A stretch of 64,000 nucleotides of DNA from Heloderma charlesbogerti (GCA_026122225.1 JANEZZ010002246.1:372001-436000), one strand, 5' to 3'. Numbered from the stretch's first letter, positions 44,489 to 61,338 are shown. Notes: generated by a model not told the origin, from the letters alone. Made by a program: numbers and translations.

Positions 44489-44708
44489 CAGGGGCGGCTG
44501 GTGACTCCAGTTCTGGAGGGGTAATGATTCCATTCTGGGATTTAGTTACTGCCAACCAAACCTCTAAAGGTGCTATCCAAGGTTCTGAAACCATTTTGTG
44601 GATAAGGTTCCACACCTTCGATAGCATGTTTAGACATTTGGCTGGTGGTAACTAAAACCCAGAGTGGAAGCACTGCCCCTCCAGAACTAGAGTCACCAGC
44701 CTCCATTG
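44489..44708. mobile_element. MITE-A, complete, diverged
   Basis: CAGGGGCGGCTGGTGACTCC to GAGTCACCAGCCTCCATTG. The exact 8-bp duplication GCTAGGGC lies at 44481-44488 and 44709-44716. It is 220 bp, slightly longer than the 6438 copy, with a different loop sequence. Confidence 0.9.
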
Positions 44709-44849
44709 GCTAGGGCTGCTGGGAGATGTAGACCAACTTTGGAGGGCCACAGTTTGCCCATCCCTGACTGACAGACTGTCTAAACCCATTAATCTATGCT
44801 ATATAGGACCTGAATGAAATCATGAGGAGAAACTGGGAAGTGGGGGAAA

Positions 44850-45002
44850 AATAGAATCATAGGGTTGGAAGGGGCCTACAAGACCATCAAGTCCAACCCC
44901 CTGCTCTGTGCAGGAAGCTTACAGCACCCGGTATTCCCAGGTAGTCTCCTATCCAAGTACTAACCAGGCTTGACCCTGCTTAGCTTCCGAGATCAGACGA
45001 GT
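44850..45002 (-). mobile_element. 5S-rRNA/CR1 chimeric SINE
   Basis: Minus strand: CTCGTCTGATCTCGGAAGCT, AAGCAGGGTCAAGCCTGGTT, AGTACTTGGATAGGAGAC and GGGAATACCGGGTGCTGTAA follow 5S rRNA from about base 34 to its 3' end. Then GGGGGTTGGACTTGATGGTC and CCCTATGATTCTAT form the CR1-like tail. The first third of 5S is missing. Confidence 0.9.
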
Positions 45003-46499
45003 GCCTGCTATCCCATCCTACCCATTGCAGTCATCCCTAAGCCCACTGGAAGCAGGAAGAGACAAGTTAGATCAGCAGTGGGCAAAATTATCCACATGCT
45101 TGCGGTATTTGGTTTTATGCACTCCTGCTATCAAATTCCCAGCTCTGTCCATTTTTCCCCCTTTGTGTAATCGTCCAAATGTCATGAAATGTGAGTCTGA
45201 GCAACAAAATATGCACGCACATGGGGAATATACACAGGTGTGATGTAGTAGCGCTCTACATGTCCAAAAGGAGATCATGCGCCACTGTACAGTTTTAATT
45301 TTTCCTTAGGAAACCCCCTGAACATAGTTTTCTTTGACTGTGTATGTGTGCGTGCACGGACATGTGCATTCGCAAAAGTCATGGGTCAGTTTAGTGTCTG
45401 GGGCAAGCTAGCTGCTAGCCCATGTCCCATCCTGGCCTTCATCTGATCCTGGTGGGAGTAGGAACTAATTCTTCTCTGGGTCGGATTAAAATCTAAGCCT
45501 GAAAAGAACTCAGCCTTAATGCTTACTTTGTAGCAAAACCGGCATGATGTGTCATTGAGATTCATATTTAGAGCGAAGAAATTATGGATTTCAGCAAACC
45601 ACTAATTCTTAGTGTAGAAGGGCATTGGGCTTATTGGCCTAAACCTTGGGTTTGGTGGTTTACCTGGAGATGGGTTACATTAGGGCTCCTTTTGTCATTT
45701 GTGGTGGTTTCTGTTCTTGTGTATCACTGGGAAAGGTCCAGACTGTGACAATGGCATAAACTGTGTGGCTTTGGTGTGTCGAGAGGCACCTCATGGGAGG
45801 GAGGCTCATGCTACACACCAGCTTAAGAGGGCAGAATGCGATTTCATTAAAAATATATATAATAAAACAATATCCAAATGAGAATCCTTGTCTTAACCTG
45901 TTTATCTTCTTCCATTCCATTTTTTAGCACCAATAACCAGGCCCGTGAATGAAAGGGGAACGTTTGGGAGCCTAGAAGGTGCTGTGTCGCAGCCGGCGTT
46001 TTATACCTGAACTGGCTCATTCAAGTAAATAAAACCACTGTCCTGTCTTGTGTGAGGGAGGGCTAAGGCCGTGATGAGCATGCTCACGAGAAGGCCTGAG
46101 GCCATCCTGCCAGCCCAGGAGACCGCCATATTCTGACCCAATTCCCCCCCACCCTTCAATTTCTCCCTAGTAGGACTGGCACTTCCTTAACAAGGTGTCC
46201 CACTCTAGGTTCTTGAGTAGGATGCAATGCTTCTTTAAATAAAAACAGCAACATAAATGTCTGACCAGAAGGGGAGAAGCCCGGCACTCGTCTGTGGTTA
46301 CTTGTTCTTAGCAATGTGTCACTACGTGGTAAAATAGGGTGGATTCAGAGGAACACGGAGACACATGGCAGCCAGCTATGTTTTATTTTAATTGATTTAT
46401 AGCCTTCCCTATCCCAAGGGCTTGGGAAATTTGCCAACATGTTAAACATGGTGACTATAGTATTTGATAACTGGCATATTTTAGCATGTCTTAGCTAAA
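45003..46499. other. Unassigned, largely unique sequence
   Basis: No gene or repeat family recognised in this stretch. Confidence 0.3.
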
Positions 46500-46615
46500 A
46501 GCTCTTACAGGCAGCAGCTAAGCCATAGGAGAGGCATTTCACCTTTTTAGAATTGGTGGGGGGTGGGGGCTGTGCAAAAGCCAGAAAACAACCACAAGGA
46601 TTGGGACCCCAAGTA
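46500..46615 (+). mobile_element. Family E repeat fragment
   Basis: AGCTCTTACAGGCAGCAGCT, then AGGAGAGGCATTTCACCTTT matches 33195-33260. Confidence 0.6.
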
Positions 46616-46689
46616 ACCCTGTTTGACACTCCTGTTCTCACATATACAAAATAAACAGCAGTGCCTCCTTTCCTTCTCACTATGGAGGC

Positions 46690-46795
46690 CCCATTTGTTT
46701 ATTTTATTGTTTATTTTATTATTATTTTATTTATTACATTTCTATATCGCAGTAGCCAAACCTCTCTGGGCTGTTCACAGCTGGCTGGGCGACAT
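46690..46795 (-). mobile_element. L2/CR1-like LINE tail, minus strand
   Basis: TATTACATTTCTATATCGCA, then CTCTCTGGGCTGTTCACAGC is the inverse of the family terminus. Confidence 0.65.
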
Positions 46796-46896
46796 CACTG
46801 TTTTGTTGTAGCATGCTTTTTATCAAATACTGCCTCTTTTATAAATGGCTAAACTGCTGCTGTTTCAATAATTTACTGTTGGTTTATTCTGTAGTG

Positions 46897-47535
46897 CAGT
46901 GGTAAATTTTTTAATGCAGGCGTTCATCATGAGAGTCCCCATAGCACCCCCCCCCCAGTGTCCAAAAATTCCATCAGCTGTGTAGATCCATATCAACACA
47001 CCAGTTCTAGCAGTTTCCTCTCCACCAGGAGCAGGTCTGTTGTAAAGCTAACGGGGACTTCATTGCATATTCCAGACTAGGCCACTGCAAAATACTTTGC
47101 GTTACAAGAGGGAACAACATATGAGAGCCAGTGTGGTGTAGTGGTTAGAGTGTTGGAGTGGGACTTGGGAGACCAGGTTCTAGTCCCCACTTGGCCATGA
47201 AGCTCACTGCGTGACTTTGGGTCAGTCACTGACTCTCAGCCTAACCTACCGTTCCAGGTTGTTGTGGGGATAAAATGGGGAGGAAGGGGACCGTGTTAGG
47301 TTCCTCGCAAGAGAGAAAAAGGCAGGATATAAATGTAATAATAAATAAAATAAGTAGATAAAATATAGTGTTGCCGGGGCAATTAATTCCCCCCAGTTAC
47401 TGTGAGGATTGCAGCTCGGTTCAGAGGGAACAGGGAATCCCGAGGGGGGTGGCAGGTGACGCCAGCCTCCCTGCTAATCAAAAAGTGCCCGTGCTGCCTC
47501 CCTGCAAGGCCTGGCTCCATGACACCACTGGATAC
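46897..47535. mobile_element. Repeat family H, copy 1, with SINE insertion
   Basis: The flanks 46897-47122 and 47363-47535 align with 51660-52115: shared TGTGTAGATCCATATCAACA, AGAGCAGGTCT-like and CTGCTAATCAAAAAGTGCCC-like blocks. CAGTGGTAAATTTT and GACACCACTG ends suggest a hAT-like element. The middle is a younger SINE. Confidence 0.65.
47123..47362 (+). mobile_element. tRNA-derived SINE (AGAGCCAG family)
   Basis: GAGCCAGTGTGGTGTAGTGG (A box) and GGTTCTAGTCCCCAC (B box), with a tail of AATAATAAATAAAATAAG. Homologous to 8285-8540; inserted into family H. Confidence 0.88.
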
Positions 47536-47765
47536 ATCCAGCATGGAGGTTTAATTTACAGCTGAGCAAAAATGGCCTCTTAAAATTCTCCACTCTATTC
47601 ATTTGTGGTAAAACCAAACTGGGAGTGAGGATCATTTCCCTGAATATTCTCTGTGGGTTGGGGGACAGGGAGAGAATTCTACAACAGTTTGGAGGGGAGT
47701 GAAATCTACCATTCTCAGAATTTCTCAGAAGAATGTCGTCTGAGGAATTTTGTCTCAGTTAATAC

Positions 47766-47971
47766 CAGTGGAGGCTGGTGGCTCCGATGTTAGTGGGGTG
47801 GTGAATCCACTCCGCGTTTCAGTCAGAACCCTAAAGGAGCTATCCAAGGTGCAAAGCAGGGAGACCAAGACTCCAAGGAGGGAAGTACCTTGGATAGCTC
47901 CTTTAAAGTTCTGATTGGTTCTGACTGAAATCCAGAGTGGATTCACCGCCCCATGGACATCAGAGCCACCA
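47766..47971. mobile_element. MITE-A, right terminus lost
   Basis: It begins CAGTGGAGGCTGGTGGCTCC after GTTAATAC (47758-47765). The right arm ends at CCACCA, directly followed by GTTAATAC (47972-47979), so the last ten bases of the element are missing although both duplications remain. Confidence 0.85.
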
Positions 47972-48049
47972 GTTAATACTGGTTAACTGGTTAATACTGA
48001 ATGAAACATGGACCTATGGCCCGATTGGAGTCAACCCGGAGAACAGCCT

Positions 48050-48315
48050 TCAGTGTGGTGGCCCCCTTTCTTTGGAACTCCCTGCCCCTGGAGGTCAGGC
48101 AGGCTCCAACACTGTGTTGCCTTCAGCATCTCCTGAAAACACTTCTGTTCCAGGAAGCATTCCTTAAATGACCAGCCACAGTTTTTATTGGCATTCTGTT
48201 TTTAATAATTTTAATATGGTGTTATAATATTTTATCTTGTTTTACTATTGTACCTCTTGTGTTCACTGCTCCAGAATCTGTTTTGGATGGGGAGCGGTAT
48301 ACAATTGTTGTAAAT
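48050..48315 (+). mobile_element. L2/CR1-like LINE, 3' end
   Basis: CAGTGTGGTGGCCCCCTTTC encodes the SVVAP-W-SLP motif. The UTR ends GGATGGGGAGCGGTATACAA, then TTGTAAATAAG. Confidence 0.75.
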
Positions 48316-48359
<44 letters not shown>

Positions 48360-48361
48360 AA
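48316..48361. repeat. (GAAA)n microsatellite at a LINE 3' end
   Basis: About eleven AAAG units grown from the LINE's A-rich tail. Confidence 0.95.
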
Positions 48362-49560
48362 ATTGTTATATTGTGGATGATGGAAGTGATGGGCTAAGCA
48401 AGGAGGACTGGAAGGAGGAGCCCGTTGCTTCCTTCAACAATATTAAAATAACTTTAAACTTTATTAAAACCAAATATACAGTTGTACCAGAAATTCTCAC
48501 CCCATTCACAAGCAAAGACGTTGCAGGGCAGTTGCGGGGTGTGTGTGTGCATTTTGTTGAATATTTGTGGGAGGGAGCCCAAAGAAGAAAATTCTGAGAA
48601 TTTTTTTTTAAAAAGCCTTTTCTGAGAGATTCCGATCTTCCTTTCCGCAGCCCCTTTCACAGCACCCCAGAACATTTTCCCCATTTGGGAATTGCTGGGC
48701 TACTTTGTGACTCCTGGTCATCCGAATCCAGTCCCAGAGTTTTAAAAAATGTTCATTGAAACGCAAGTCCATGCTTGTATTTGCGCACAGCAAGCAGGAG
48801 TGGAGTACAATCTGTTGAACGCTTTGTGTGGTTTTCTCACGGACTAACACATTTACGGAGGAGCACAGCACACTGAACGCATATGCTGCTCTTCGCAGGC
48901 TCATGAACTTAGGGAAATTATTTTGAGAACATTCTGTGCTTGCTTTCCTTATGAGCATTTTTACCTATCTGCCTGATAACAGAGAAATCACACAAGCAGG
49001 CGTTCTTTGAAAATCACCAGTCCACCATATCTCTAAGAACCAGTAAGAAATCAAACACCAAAGGAATGCGGGGCATTGGGGTTATGGTGTCCACATGCCC
49101 TGCTTTACAGAAGAGAGTCCTCAGTCCAGTCCAAGTCCAGGTTAAAGAGAAAGAACCCTAAGAAGGACGAGTGGCAGGGGCCTTGAAGTCGCCCATCCAG
49201 AGTTAGCAGCAGCGGGACAGCAGGTGAGCAGGCACAGCGCACAGGTCACCTGCTCACCATCTTCCCTACTAGGGTGAGATTTATCATATTTCCATTTAAA
49301 TTATAGTAACTCTTTCTGAATTTGCTTCTATACATATCAATTAGCACATGCAAGTTTTATGCAGATCTGTGTCCTCTTTTGTCTTCTGTTTTGGTGATGC
49401 ATTGCCTCATTTCTGATAATGCATGTGGCCACCCTAGTAGGGGTGAAAAGTCCCTGTAAAAAATGTTCATGCTGTTCCTATGAGCTCAGTGGTTAGGGAG
49501 AAGCCAGGACGGGGGGTTTCCTCTTCCTTCTTCCCCATTTTGGTATCATGTGCCCCCAGC
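48362..49560. other. Unassigned sequence
   Basis: No gene or clear repeat recognised; overlapping short frames without domains. Confidence 0.3.
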
Positions 49561-49579
49561 AGCCTCAGCTCTCCCAGTC

Positions 49580-49950
49580 TTTCTTCACATGGAGCTTTTA
49601 TCCTGCGATTGAGATCACTCCTTCACGGAAGTTGGCGGACTCTTTAGATGCCGCCATGAACCTCCAAGGTGTCTCCTGCAGTAAATGCCCTTTGTTCCAT
49701 TTCAGAATGCAGATAATGAGCTATCAAATTACCCCATTGTGTTCCGATTGAGTTCCCTCCATGAAAAGAGGAAAAGTGGCGAGAAGAGGAGCGAGATCAA
49801 TGAAGGATCATGGAAGACTCAGATACGGGAAGAAGGAGGGGGGAAGGGGAGAGGGGGAAGGAAGCACGTGAAAAGGGGAGTCGTTGTGATCCCGCATTTA
49901 AAACAGAAGCAGAAAGCCCCGATTTAAATGCAGGATTTTAGGCTGGCGTA
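49580..49950. mobile_element. Repeat family F, second copy
   Basis: TTATCCTGCGATTGAGATCA, then CACGGAAGTTGGCGGACTCT and TTTAGATGCCGCC align with 25706-25765. Confidence 0.55.
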
Positions 49951-50277
49951 GAGATGCCCCCAGAGTTGCAGGTGGGGTTCTTGTTTCTCAGTGTAAGAAG
50001 GGGGAAGAACAACAGCTGCAGCAGCAGTAGTCTAGGGCACGGACAAAACAGCAGGTAATGCTCAACTGAAAGAGAAAAGCAGGACGAAGCTGTATGAATG
50101 AATGTCTCTTGGGAGCAGGATCCATGACATCGGAGTTGCTCCATCATAATTAGCCTCCCCATGTGATGGAATATGGAGCAGGGCCTTGTCAGAAGACCTT
50201 GGGTGCCAGAGAAGGGGAGAGTCCCTGATAGAGCCAGGACCCAAGCCATTTAGGGCACAATTGGCCTTGTACAAGGC

Positions 50278-50322
50278 GATGGCCTTGTAGGCCCCTTCCA
50301 AGCCTACTATTCTATGATGCTG
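50278..50322 (+). mobile_element. CR1-like tail fragment
   Basis: CGATGGCCTTGTAGGCCCCT, then CTACTATTCTATGATGCT. Confidence 0.65.
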
Positions 50323-50329
50323 AGATAAG

Positions 50330-50402
50330 TGGGGAACGTGTGGCTCTCCAGATTCTGTTGGCCTGTAACTCCCATCAGCCATAGTCAGCATAGCCAATGG
50401 TG
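50330..50402. mobile_element. MITE-B, one arm
   Basis: GGCTCTCCAGATTCTGTTGG, then CCTGTAACTCCCATCAGCCA. Confidence 0.6.
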
Positions 50403-50404
50403 AG

Positions 50405-50600
50405 GGCTTTATTACTCCTTACGGTATGCAAGGTGCCTTACCTTCCTCACAGCAACCCTGAGAGAGAGGTTGATGCTATTTTTCAGGTGGGGGAACAGAA
50501 GTATGAAGGAAAGTGATTTTGGCCACAGCCGTCCACTGACTTTTCATGGTTAAGGTGAAATCTGAACCAGGGCCAAGGTCTACCAGTCTGACCGTGGGAC
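50405..50600 (+). mobile_element. MIR-like ancient SINE relic
   Basis: The order of blocks follows the CORE/MIR consensus: CCTCACAGCAACCCTGAGAG, a TATTTTTCAGGTGGGGGAAC segment, AAGTGATTTTGGCCACAGCC, and GAACCAGGGCCAAGGTCTAC. Identity is low, as expected for an element predating amniote divergence. Confidence 0.65.
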
Positions 50601-51600
50601 TAGCCCATCTCACTTTGGCTTAGACTTTCTCGATTTCACCCGGGACAGAACTCCTGCTCCTCTTAAAAACTGTAAAGCAGGGCACCGTTTGCTGGGTGCA
50701 GTTTTTCCCATCCCCTTGCAGTTGTGTGCTTGAAGAGACTACACCTGTGGAATGGCGCCTTTGGGCCAAATCAGATGTGTCTTTACATTTAAGGCATGTG
50801 TTTTTAAAAATGCAAATAGCCTAAGGCAGGGCTGATAATTTCTGGGATTGTTAGCAGATGGGGAGAGGGAGTTTAACTCTTTTCTTCCCTGCTGCAGGCC
50901 TGATTAAAACGTTCCTCCACAGATGGTATTTGCATTCGGAGCAAAGCTCCCCTCCTCACTGTCCTTAATGGAACAGAAGCCCTATCTGGCCTAAATGAAA
51001 TGGGTACAAGACTTGTTATGTAGGGAGAGGAGTTAAGCTGAAATGGCTCCACTTAATGTGGTGAAAGGAATAGATAGCCCAGTAAGCTGAGTTTTAACCA
51101 GCAACTTCAAAGGTGCTGCTTGAATTCTTGTCGGCATCATCAATTCTCAAACCGCCCATTTGAGGATTACCAAGGGTGTGCAAAACACTGTCCACTTCAC
51201 ACAATTTATCCCGCTTTGTATTGTGGTAGCGAATCTTTGTGGAATGTCAGGAGCTCCCCTGCCGCTTTGTTTTTGCTCGCAACCTTGGGTCACTACCTTT
51301 CTTTTGGCACATGGCTCGTGCATTTTTAACAGCTACATGATGGGGAGAGCATCAGCAGGTGATGATGCTTTCCCAAACTCTGCATCCCTGCGCTGGGGAA
51401 ACATGCACAGATTGATTTCTCCCCCCCCCCCCCGCTGCCCCCTTTACAGGCTGCTCTTAAAAGGCACAGTAAAAAGGGCGGGAGTCAACAGTTCCACCAA
51501 CTCCCCTGACGTTAAGTGCTTTGTGTAGTCGTGGTTGCAATGGTGTTGTGTGCTGTGTATAATGTTTTGCAGCTGCATATGCGTGTAGCTATAATAGTGA
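50601..51600. other. Unique sequence; possible conserved block 50830-51010
   Basis: No repeat or gene. A C-run lies near 51421-51433. The 50830-51010 part lacks repeat signatures. Confidence 0.3.
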
Positions 51601-51619
51601 GAGTTTTCTGCTCTGTAAA

Positions 51620-51650
51620 AGTGTGTGTGTGTATGTGTGTATGTCTGTGC
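51620..51650. repeat. TG-rich simple repeat
   Basis: GTGTGTGTGTGTATGTGTGT and similar. Confidence 0.85.
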
Positions 51651-51659
51651 AGAGTCAGT

Positions 51660-52115
51660 ATTGTAGCGGTAAATTTTGTACTGCCGGCACTCATCATAAC
51701 AGCCCCTCTGCCATGCCCCAAGGAGAGTCCAAAAATGCAGACAGTTGTGTAGATCCATATCAACAAACCTGTTCTAACCGTCTACATCTCCGCTAAGAGC
51801 AGGTCTTTCCTAAAGCTAATGGGTCTTTAATTGCCCACTCAAGAACCGCCCAGAGATCTTGCGCTATTGGGCGATAATGAAATGAATGAATGAATGAATG
51901 AATGAATAAATAAATAAGACCCGACTACCCCAAAATACTTTGCATTTCAACAGAGATAGCTCACAATAATGTATTCTTGCGGGGAACATCTATCTCCCCA
52001 CCCCAGATTGCAGCAGAGGAAACAGAACTCCGATGGACAGGTGATGTCAGCATCCCTGTTAATCAAAAAGTCCTGGCGCTTTGACCCTGTGCGCCCTGGC
52101 TCCGCTATTACACTG
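51660..52115. mobile_element. Repeat family H, copy 2, with LINE-tail insertion
   Basis: Homologous to 46897-47535. At 51835-51925 a short LINE tail (GCGCTATTGGGCGATAATGA, then (AATG)n and AATAAATAAATAAG) is inserted; copy 1 has a SINE at a nearby but different place. Confidence 0.65.
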
Positions 52116-52732
52116 TGGAGTGTACACGGTGCATACAGTATACACAACATTGTGTACAATTACACAGTGTAGTTCCTCTGAACACACATCTTTGCTGTGC
52201 AATGATGGTGTGTGCGCGCGTGTGTGTGTTGGAAAGAAGGCAGGAGGATGGAGGTAGCTGTGTTCAGCTGTACGTGCGACATTGTAATTGTATTCTTGCT
52301 GCATTTGCTTTGTGTGAGGCTGGTTGTTGTACTCTTATCTGTTGTTTCTGTGTGAGGGTTGTTGCATTGCACTCGCTTGTAGCTGTCGCCTTTTCAAACT
52401 GGCTCAGCTCACCTTGCTTGCCGCCCCATTTATAAGGGGTCTGATTCATACACCTTGTACGCTGGAATATCCTCTGAAAGCAGCCTTCAGCCCTAGAATA
52501 AGTGAAGTAATCTTGAAGAGGAGAGTGCCTCTGACCATGTGCAGAGTTCTTTGCCTTCACCACTGCATGCCTTCCCCCTCTAATCAAGGCCCTTGGAACT
52601 GGAGACTTTGAGGCCTTGGCCGAGGGGCCATAACACAGTGGCGGAGCATGTCCTTCGCGAGCAGACAGTGTCAGCTTCATTTCCTGGTATCTCCAGCGAA
52701 AACGTTCAGGAGCATAGGAAGCGGCTTCTGCC
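52116..52732. other. Unassigned sequence upstream of LZTS3
   Basis: No gene recognised; contains a GTGTGCGCGCGTGTGTG run near 52210. Confidence 0.3.
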
Positions 52733-52822
52733 CAGTGGAGGCTGATGACTCCGACATCAGTGGGGCGGTGAATCCACTCCGGGTTTCAGTCAGAACCCTA
52801 AAGGGGCTAGCTAACGTTCAGA
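52733..52822. mobile_element. MITE-A, left arm only
   Basis: CAGTGGAGGCTGATGACTCC to CAGTCAGAACCCTAAAGGGG. It lies about 270 bp before the splice acceptor of the first LZTS3 coding exon. The right arm is absent. Confidence 0.85.
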
Positions 52823-53093
52823 GCAAGTGACTGGAAAGACATCTCTCTCCCAGAGAGCTGCTTAGCAGCAGCATGTAAGTGGTCAAGGGTGAACTGGCAC
52901 ATTGCTTTCTTATTTTCAGAGGCGTTCTGTCCCTGCTCTTGGCCCGACCAGGAGTATTCTTACCGTTCAATCCCCGGCTCTTGCACCTCATGCACCGCGC
53001 TTCCCTTCTGCTCCTGGCTGCTTTTTGCTGAACAGTTAGGAAGCCATGACATCTTTTTCATGCTTCTTTCTGCTCCCCGCTTCTCTCTTCCAG

Positions 53094-53129
53094 TGCCACT
53101 GACTTGTGCCTCAACTTCCACATCTTACC
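53094..53129 (+). other. LZTS3: LZTS3 5'UTR part of the first coding exon
   Basis: A pyrimidine-rich tract and CTTCCAG end at 53093, a good splice acceptor 36 bp before the ATG, so at least one upstream non-coding exon is implied. Its location is not seen. Confidence 0.65.
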
Positions 53130-59210
<6,081 letters not shown>

Positions 59211-59684
59211 GGATAGAACCAAGGCATTGACAGTACGTTGTTGTTTTTTCTCATTACTGTGCATGTACTCCAGCTGGTGATCCTTCCAAAAGGAGAATAG
59301 GATATGTGATATAACCAGCAGTATACGTTTGTTTGCACTGGGCCCCTCTCAACATGTTTGGTGCTCTACAGGTTACTAAAAGAAAATAGCCACAGGTGTG
59401 CATTTTGTGCCAGAGATGGTTCTGACAGCAAGGATATTCGTGGTTGTTTGCAGGGCAAGGGGGGGCGTTGTTTGTCTTTTTTCCTAGCTCCATTGACCCC
59501 AGATCTCTATCTGCCATTAATGTCACCTTCTCCCTTCACCAGCTCTTTTATGTTCTTCTAATGCAGGCAGCCAAAAAAGCTCTTCTTTTGTCAGGGCATT
59601 TTTAGCCGTATTGGCCGGGAGAGTTTTAAAACTCATGAAGTCATGCCACATGCAAGCTTGCCTCACCTTTGCTGCAGCCTAGGA
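59211..59684 (+). other. LZTS3: LZTS3 3'UTR, at least in part
   Basis: Non-repetitive sequence after the stop. No convincing AATAAA before the first repeat, so the transcript end is unknown. Confidence 0.45.
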
Positions 59685-59807
59685 GAGCCATCTGCAATTC
59701 TGTGCCCTCTAGAGCTTTTGGACTACAACTCTCATTATTCCCAGTTGGGAATGATGGGAGTTGCAGTCCAACACCTCTGGAGGGCCCCAGGTTGGGGAAG
59801 GTTACAT
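59685..59807. mobile_element. MITE-B copy
   Basis: GAGCCATCTGCAATTCTGTG to CCCAGGTTGGGGAAGG, with GACTACAACTCTCATTATTC and GAATGATGGGAGTTGCAGTC arms. Confidence 0.75.
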
Positions 59808-60087
59808 CTCTGCATCACAAACTGTGGGTTAGTAGTTGTTCCTTCTCTCCAGGGAATCCTGGGTTACTGTAGTTCTGGGGGGAGATCTCCAATAGAGAAA
59901 ACTTAGCACCTTGAGGAAACTACAATTCCCAAGATTCTTTGGAGGAAGCCATGACAGTTGACCCAGAATAAAGGCGATATAAATTTGTAGCGTAGATATG
60001 CCCTACTCTTTTTTCTTTTCTTCTTAAAAATCTTGTCTGTCATGCCAGTTTTCAACCTATAATGATGCACTTCATTTCTGCCACATT

Positions 60088-60247
60088 CAGTGGAGGTTGG
60101 TAGCCCCGTTGTCAGTGGGGCGGCAAATCCACTCTGGGTTTCGGTCAGAAGGTGCTTGGAGAGCTCCTTTAGAGTTCTGACTGGTTCTGGCTGAAACCCG
60201 GAGCGGATCCACTGCCCCACTGACATTGGACCCACCAGCCTCCACTG
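60088..60247. mobile_element. MITE-A copy in duplicated segment
   Basis: CAGTGGAGGTTGGTAGCCCC to CCCACCAGCCTCCACTG, shortened loop. The flanks CCACATT and CTTCAGGA do not match, so no duplication is visible. Confidence 0.85.
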
Positions 60248-60495
60248 CTTCAGGAACAGCCTGGGTAGACTCCAGTCTGTGGTTGTTTGGCCTCTTCAGA
60301 TTCCTCAGCCAGGTATAACCCTGATTCCACTCTTCTCTTTTCAGAGGGAGTTGTTGATTCTTCCAGTTGTCAGGACATTTGCCAGTCTTGGGTTTTGACC
60401 TGAGCAGGACACTAAGCTTATGACCTTGGTCTCTGTGTCAAAGTGGAAAGTGGCCATTGCACCAAATAATCCTCTTAGAACTTTCTGCATGTTAG

Positions 60496-60583
60496 AGAGC
60501 TCCTTTAGAGTTCTGTCTAGTTCTAACTGAAACCCGGAGCGGATGTACCGCCCCACTGACATCAGAGCCACCGGCCTCCACTG
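60496..60583. mobile_element. MITE-A, right arm only
   Basis: AGCTCCTTTAGAGTTCTGTC to CCGGCCTCCACTG. About 250 bp of unrelated sequence separates it from the preceding complete copy. Confidence 0.85.
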
Positions 60584-60699
60584 AGCCCTATCCTAATTCT
60601 ATGTATTTTGAAGCAAGTTTCACTTATTTCAGTGGAATGTCCTTCCAGGTATGTTCTGGCTCGCACTTCACTCTAGTATGTAGGGTGTACATGCAGTGA

Positions 60700-61139
60700 G
60701 CAGCTTGTGAGTTACTTGGTTGTGCAAGTGTAGTGTCCTAACCCAGGCATTTTCACAGCCAGGTCAGTTACTACTAGAGCAGGGGCAAAGTCCGTGTGGC
60801 CTTCCAGATGCTGTTGGAGTAAGAAACAGGAATTATTCAAAGGGGTGTGTTGCTTTAAGGACTAAACTTGTTCAAAATAATAAACATATTGGGTGGGAGG
60901 TGCCCAGGAGAGACAGAGAACAATTTTCAGTTCAATCCGCAACTTCGTTGAACCAAACTGCTTGGATTCTGTTCCCATTGATTTTAATGGGACGTAAACC
61001 AGCTTAAATTCCAGTGCTTTATCTCAACCACATTGTTGAGCAGACTGTTGGTTGGCTAGTACAACAAATCATTTTTTAAATAAACAACTAAGCACCCTGG
61101 ATTTCTGTTCAGAGACATAAGTCAGCAAGCCTGGAGATC
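60700..61139. other. Unassigned sequence
   Basis: No gene or repeat family recognised. Confidence 0.3.
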
Positions 61140-61338
61140 TTATGAACATAGGAGTATTGGAAGCTGCCTTATACTGAGTCAGACCCTTGGTCCGTCTAGC
61201 TCAGTATTGTCAACACTGACTGGCAGCAGCGGCTCTCCAGGGTTTCAGGAAAAAGTTTTTCCTGTCCTACCTGGAGTTGCTGCTGGGGATTGAACCAGGG
61301 ACCTTCTGCTTGCAAAACAGGACCTCTGCCACTGAAGG
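61140..61338 (-). mobile_element. tRNA-Ala-like SINE
   Basis: TATGAACATAGGAGTATTGG, GAAGCTGCCTTATACTGAGT (3' end) to an inverted B box GATTGAACCAGGGACC and CTCTGCCACTGA (A box). Confidence 0.88.

Larger units (their letters stand above)
59976..60699. repeat. Duplicated segment, copy 1
   Basis: The outer parts 59976-60087 and 60584-60699 match 62645-62757 and 62828-62943. For example, CTTCATTTCTGCCACATT precedes, and AGCCCTATCCTAATTCTATG follows, the MITE-A sequence in both. Copy 1 has far more MITE-A and extra sequence in between. Confidence 0.8.

Noticed and set aside
44914..45002. Functional 5S rRNA gene
   Set aside because: The 5' third of 5S is missing and the 3' end runs into a CR1-like tail with no T-run terminator.
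48362..48958. Frames of 76-116 codons as small genes
   Set aside because: Overlap on both strands, no domain, no splice context.
59967..59972. AATAAA as the LZTS3 polyadenylation signal
   Set aside because: It lies next to dispersed repeat sequence shared with 62645 onward; no independent support, so not called.
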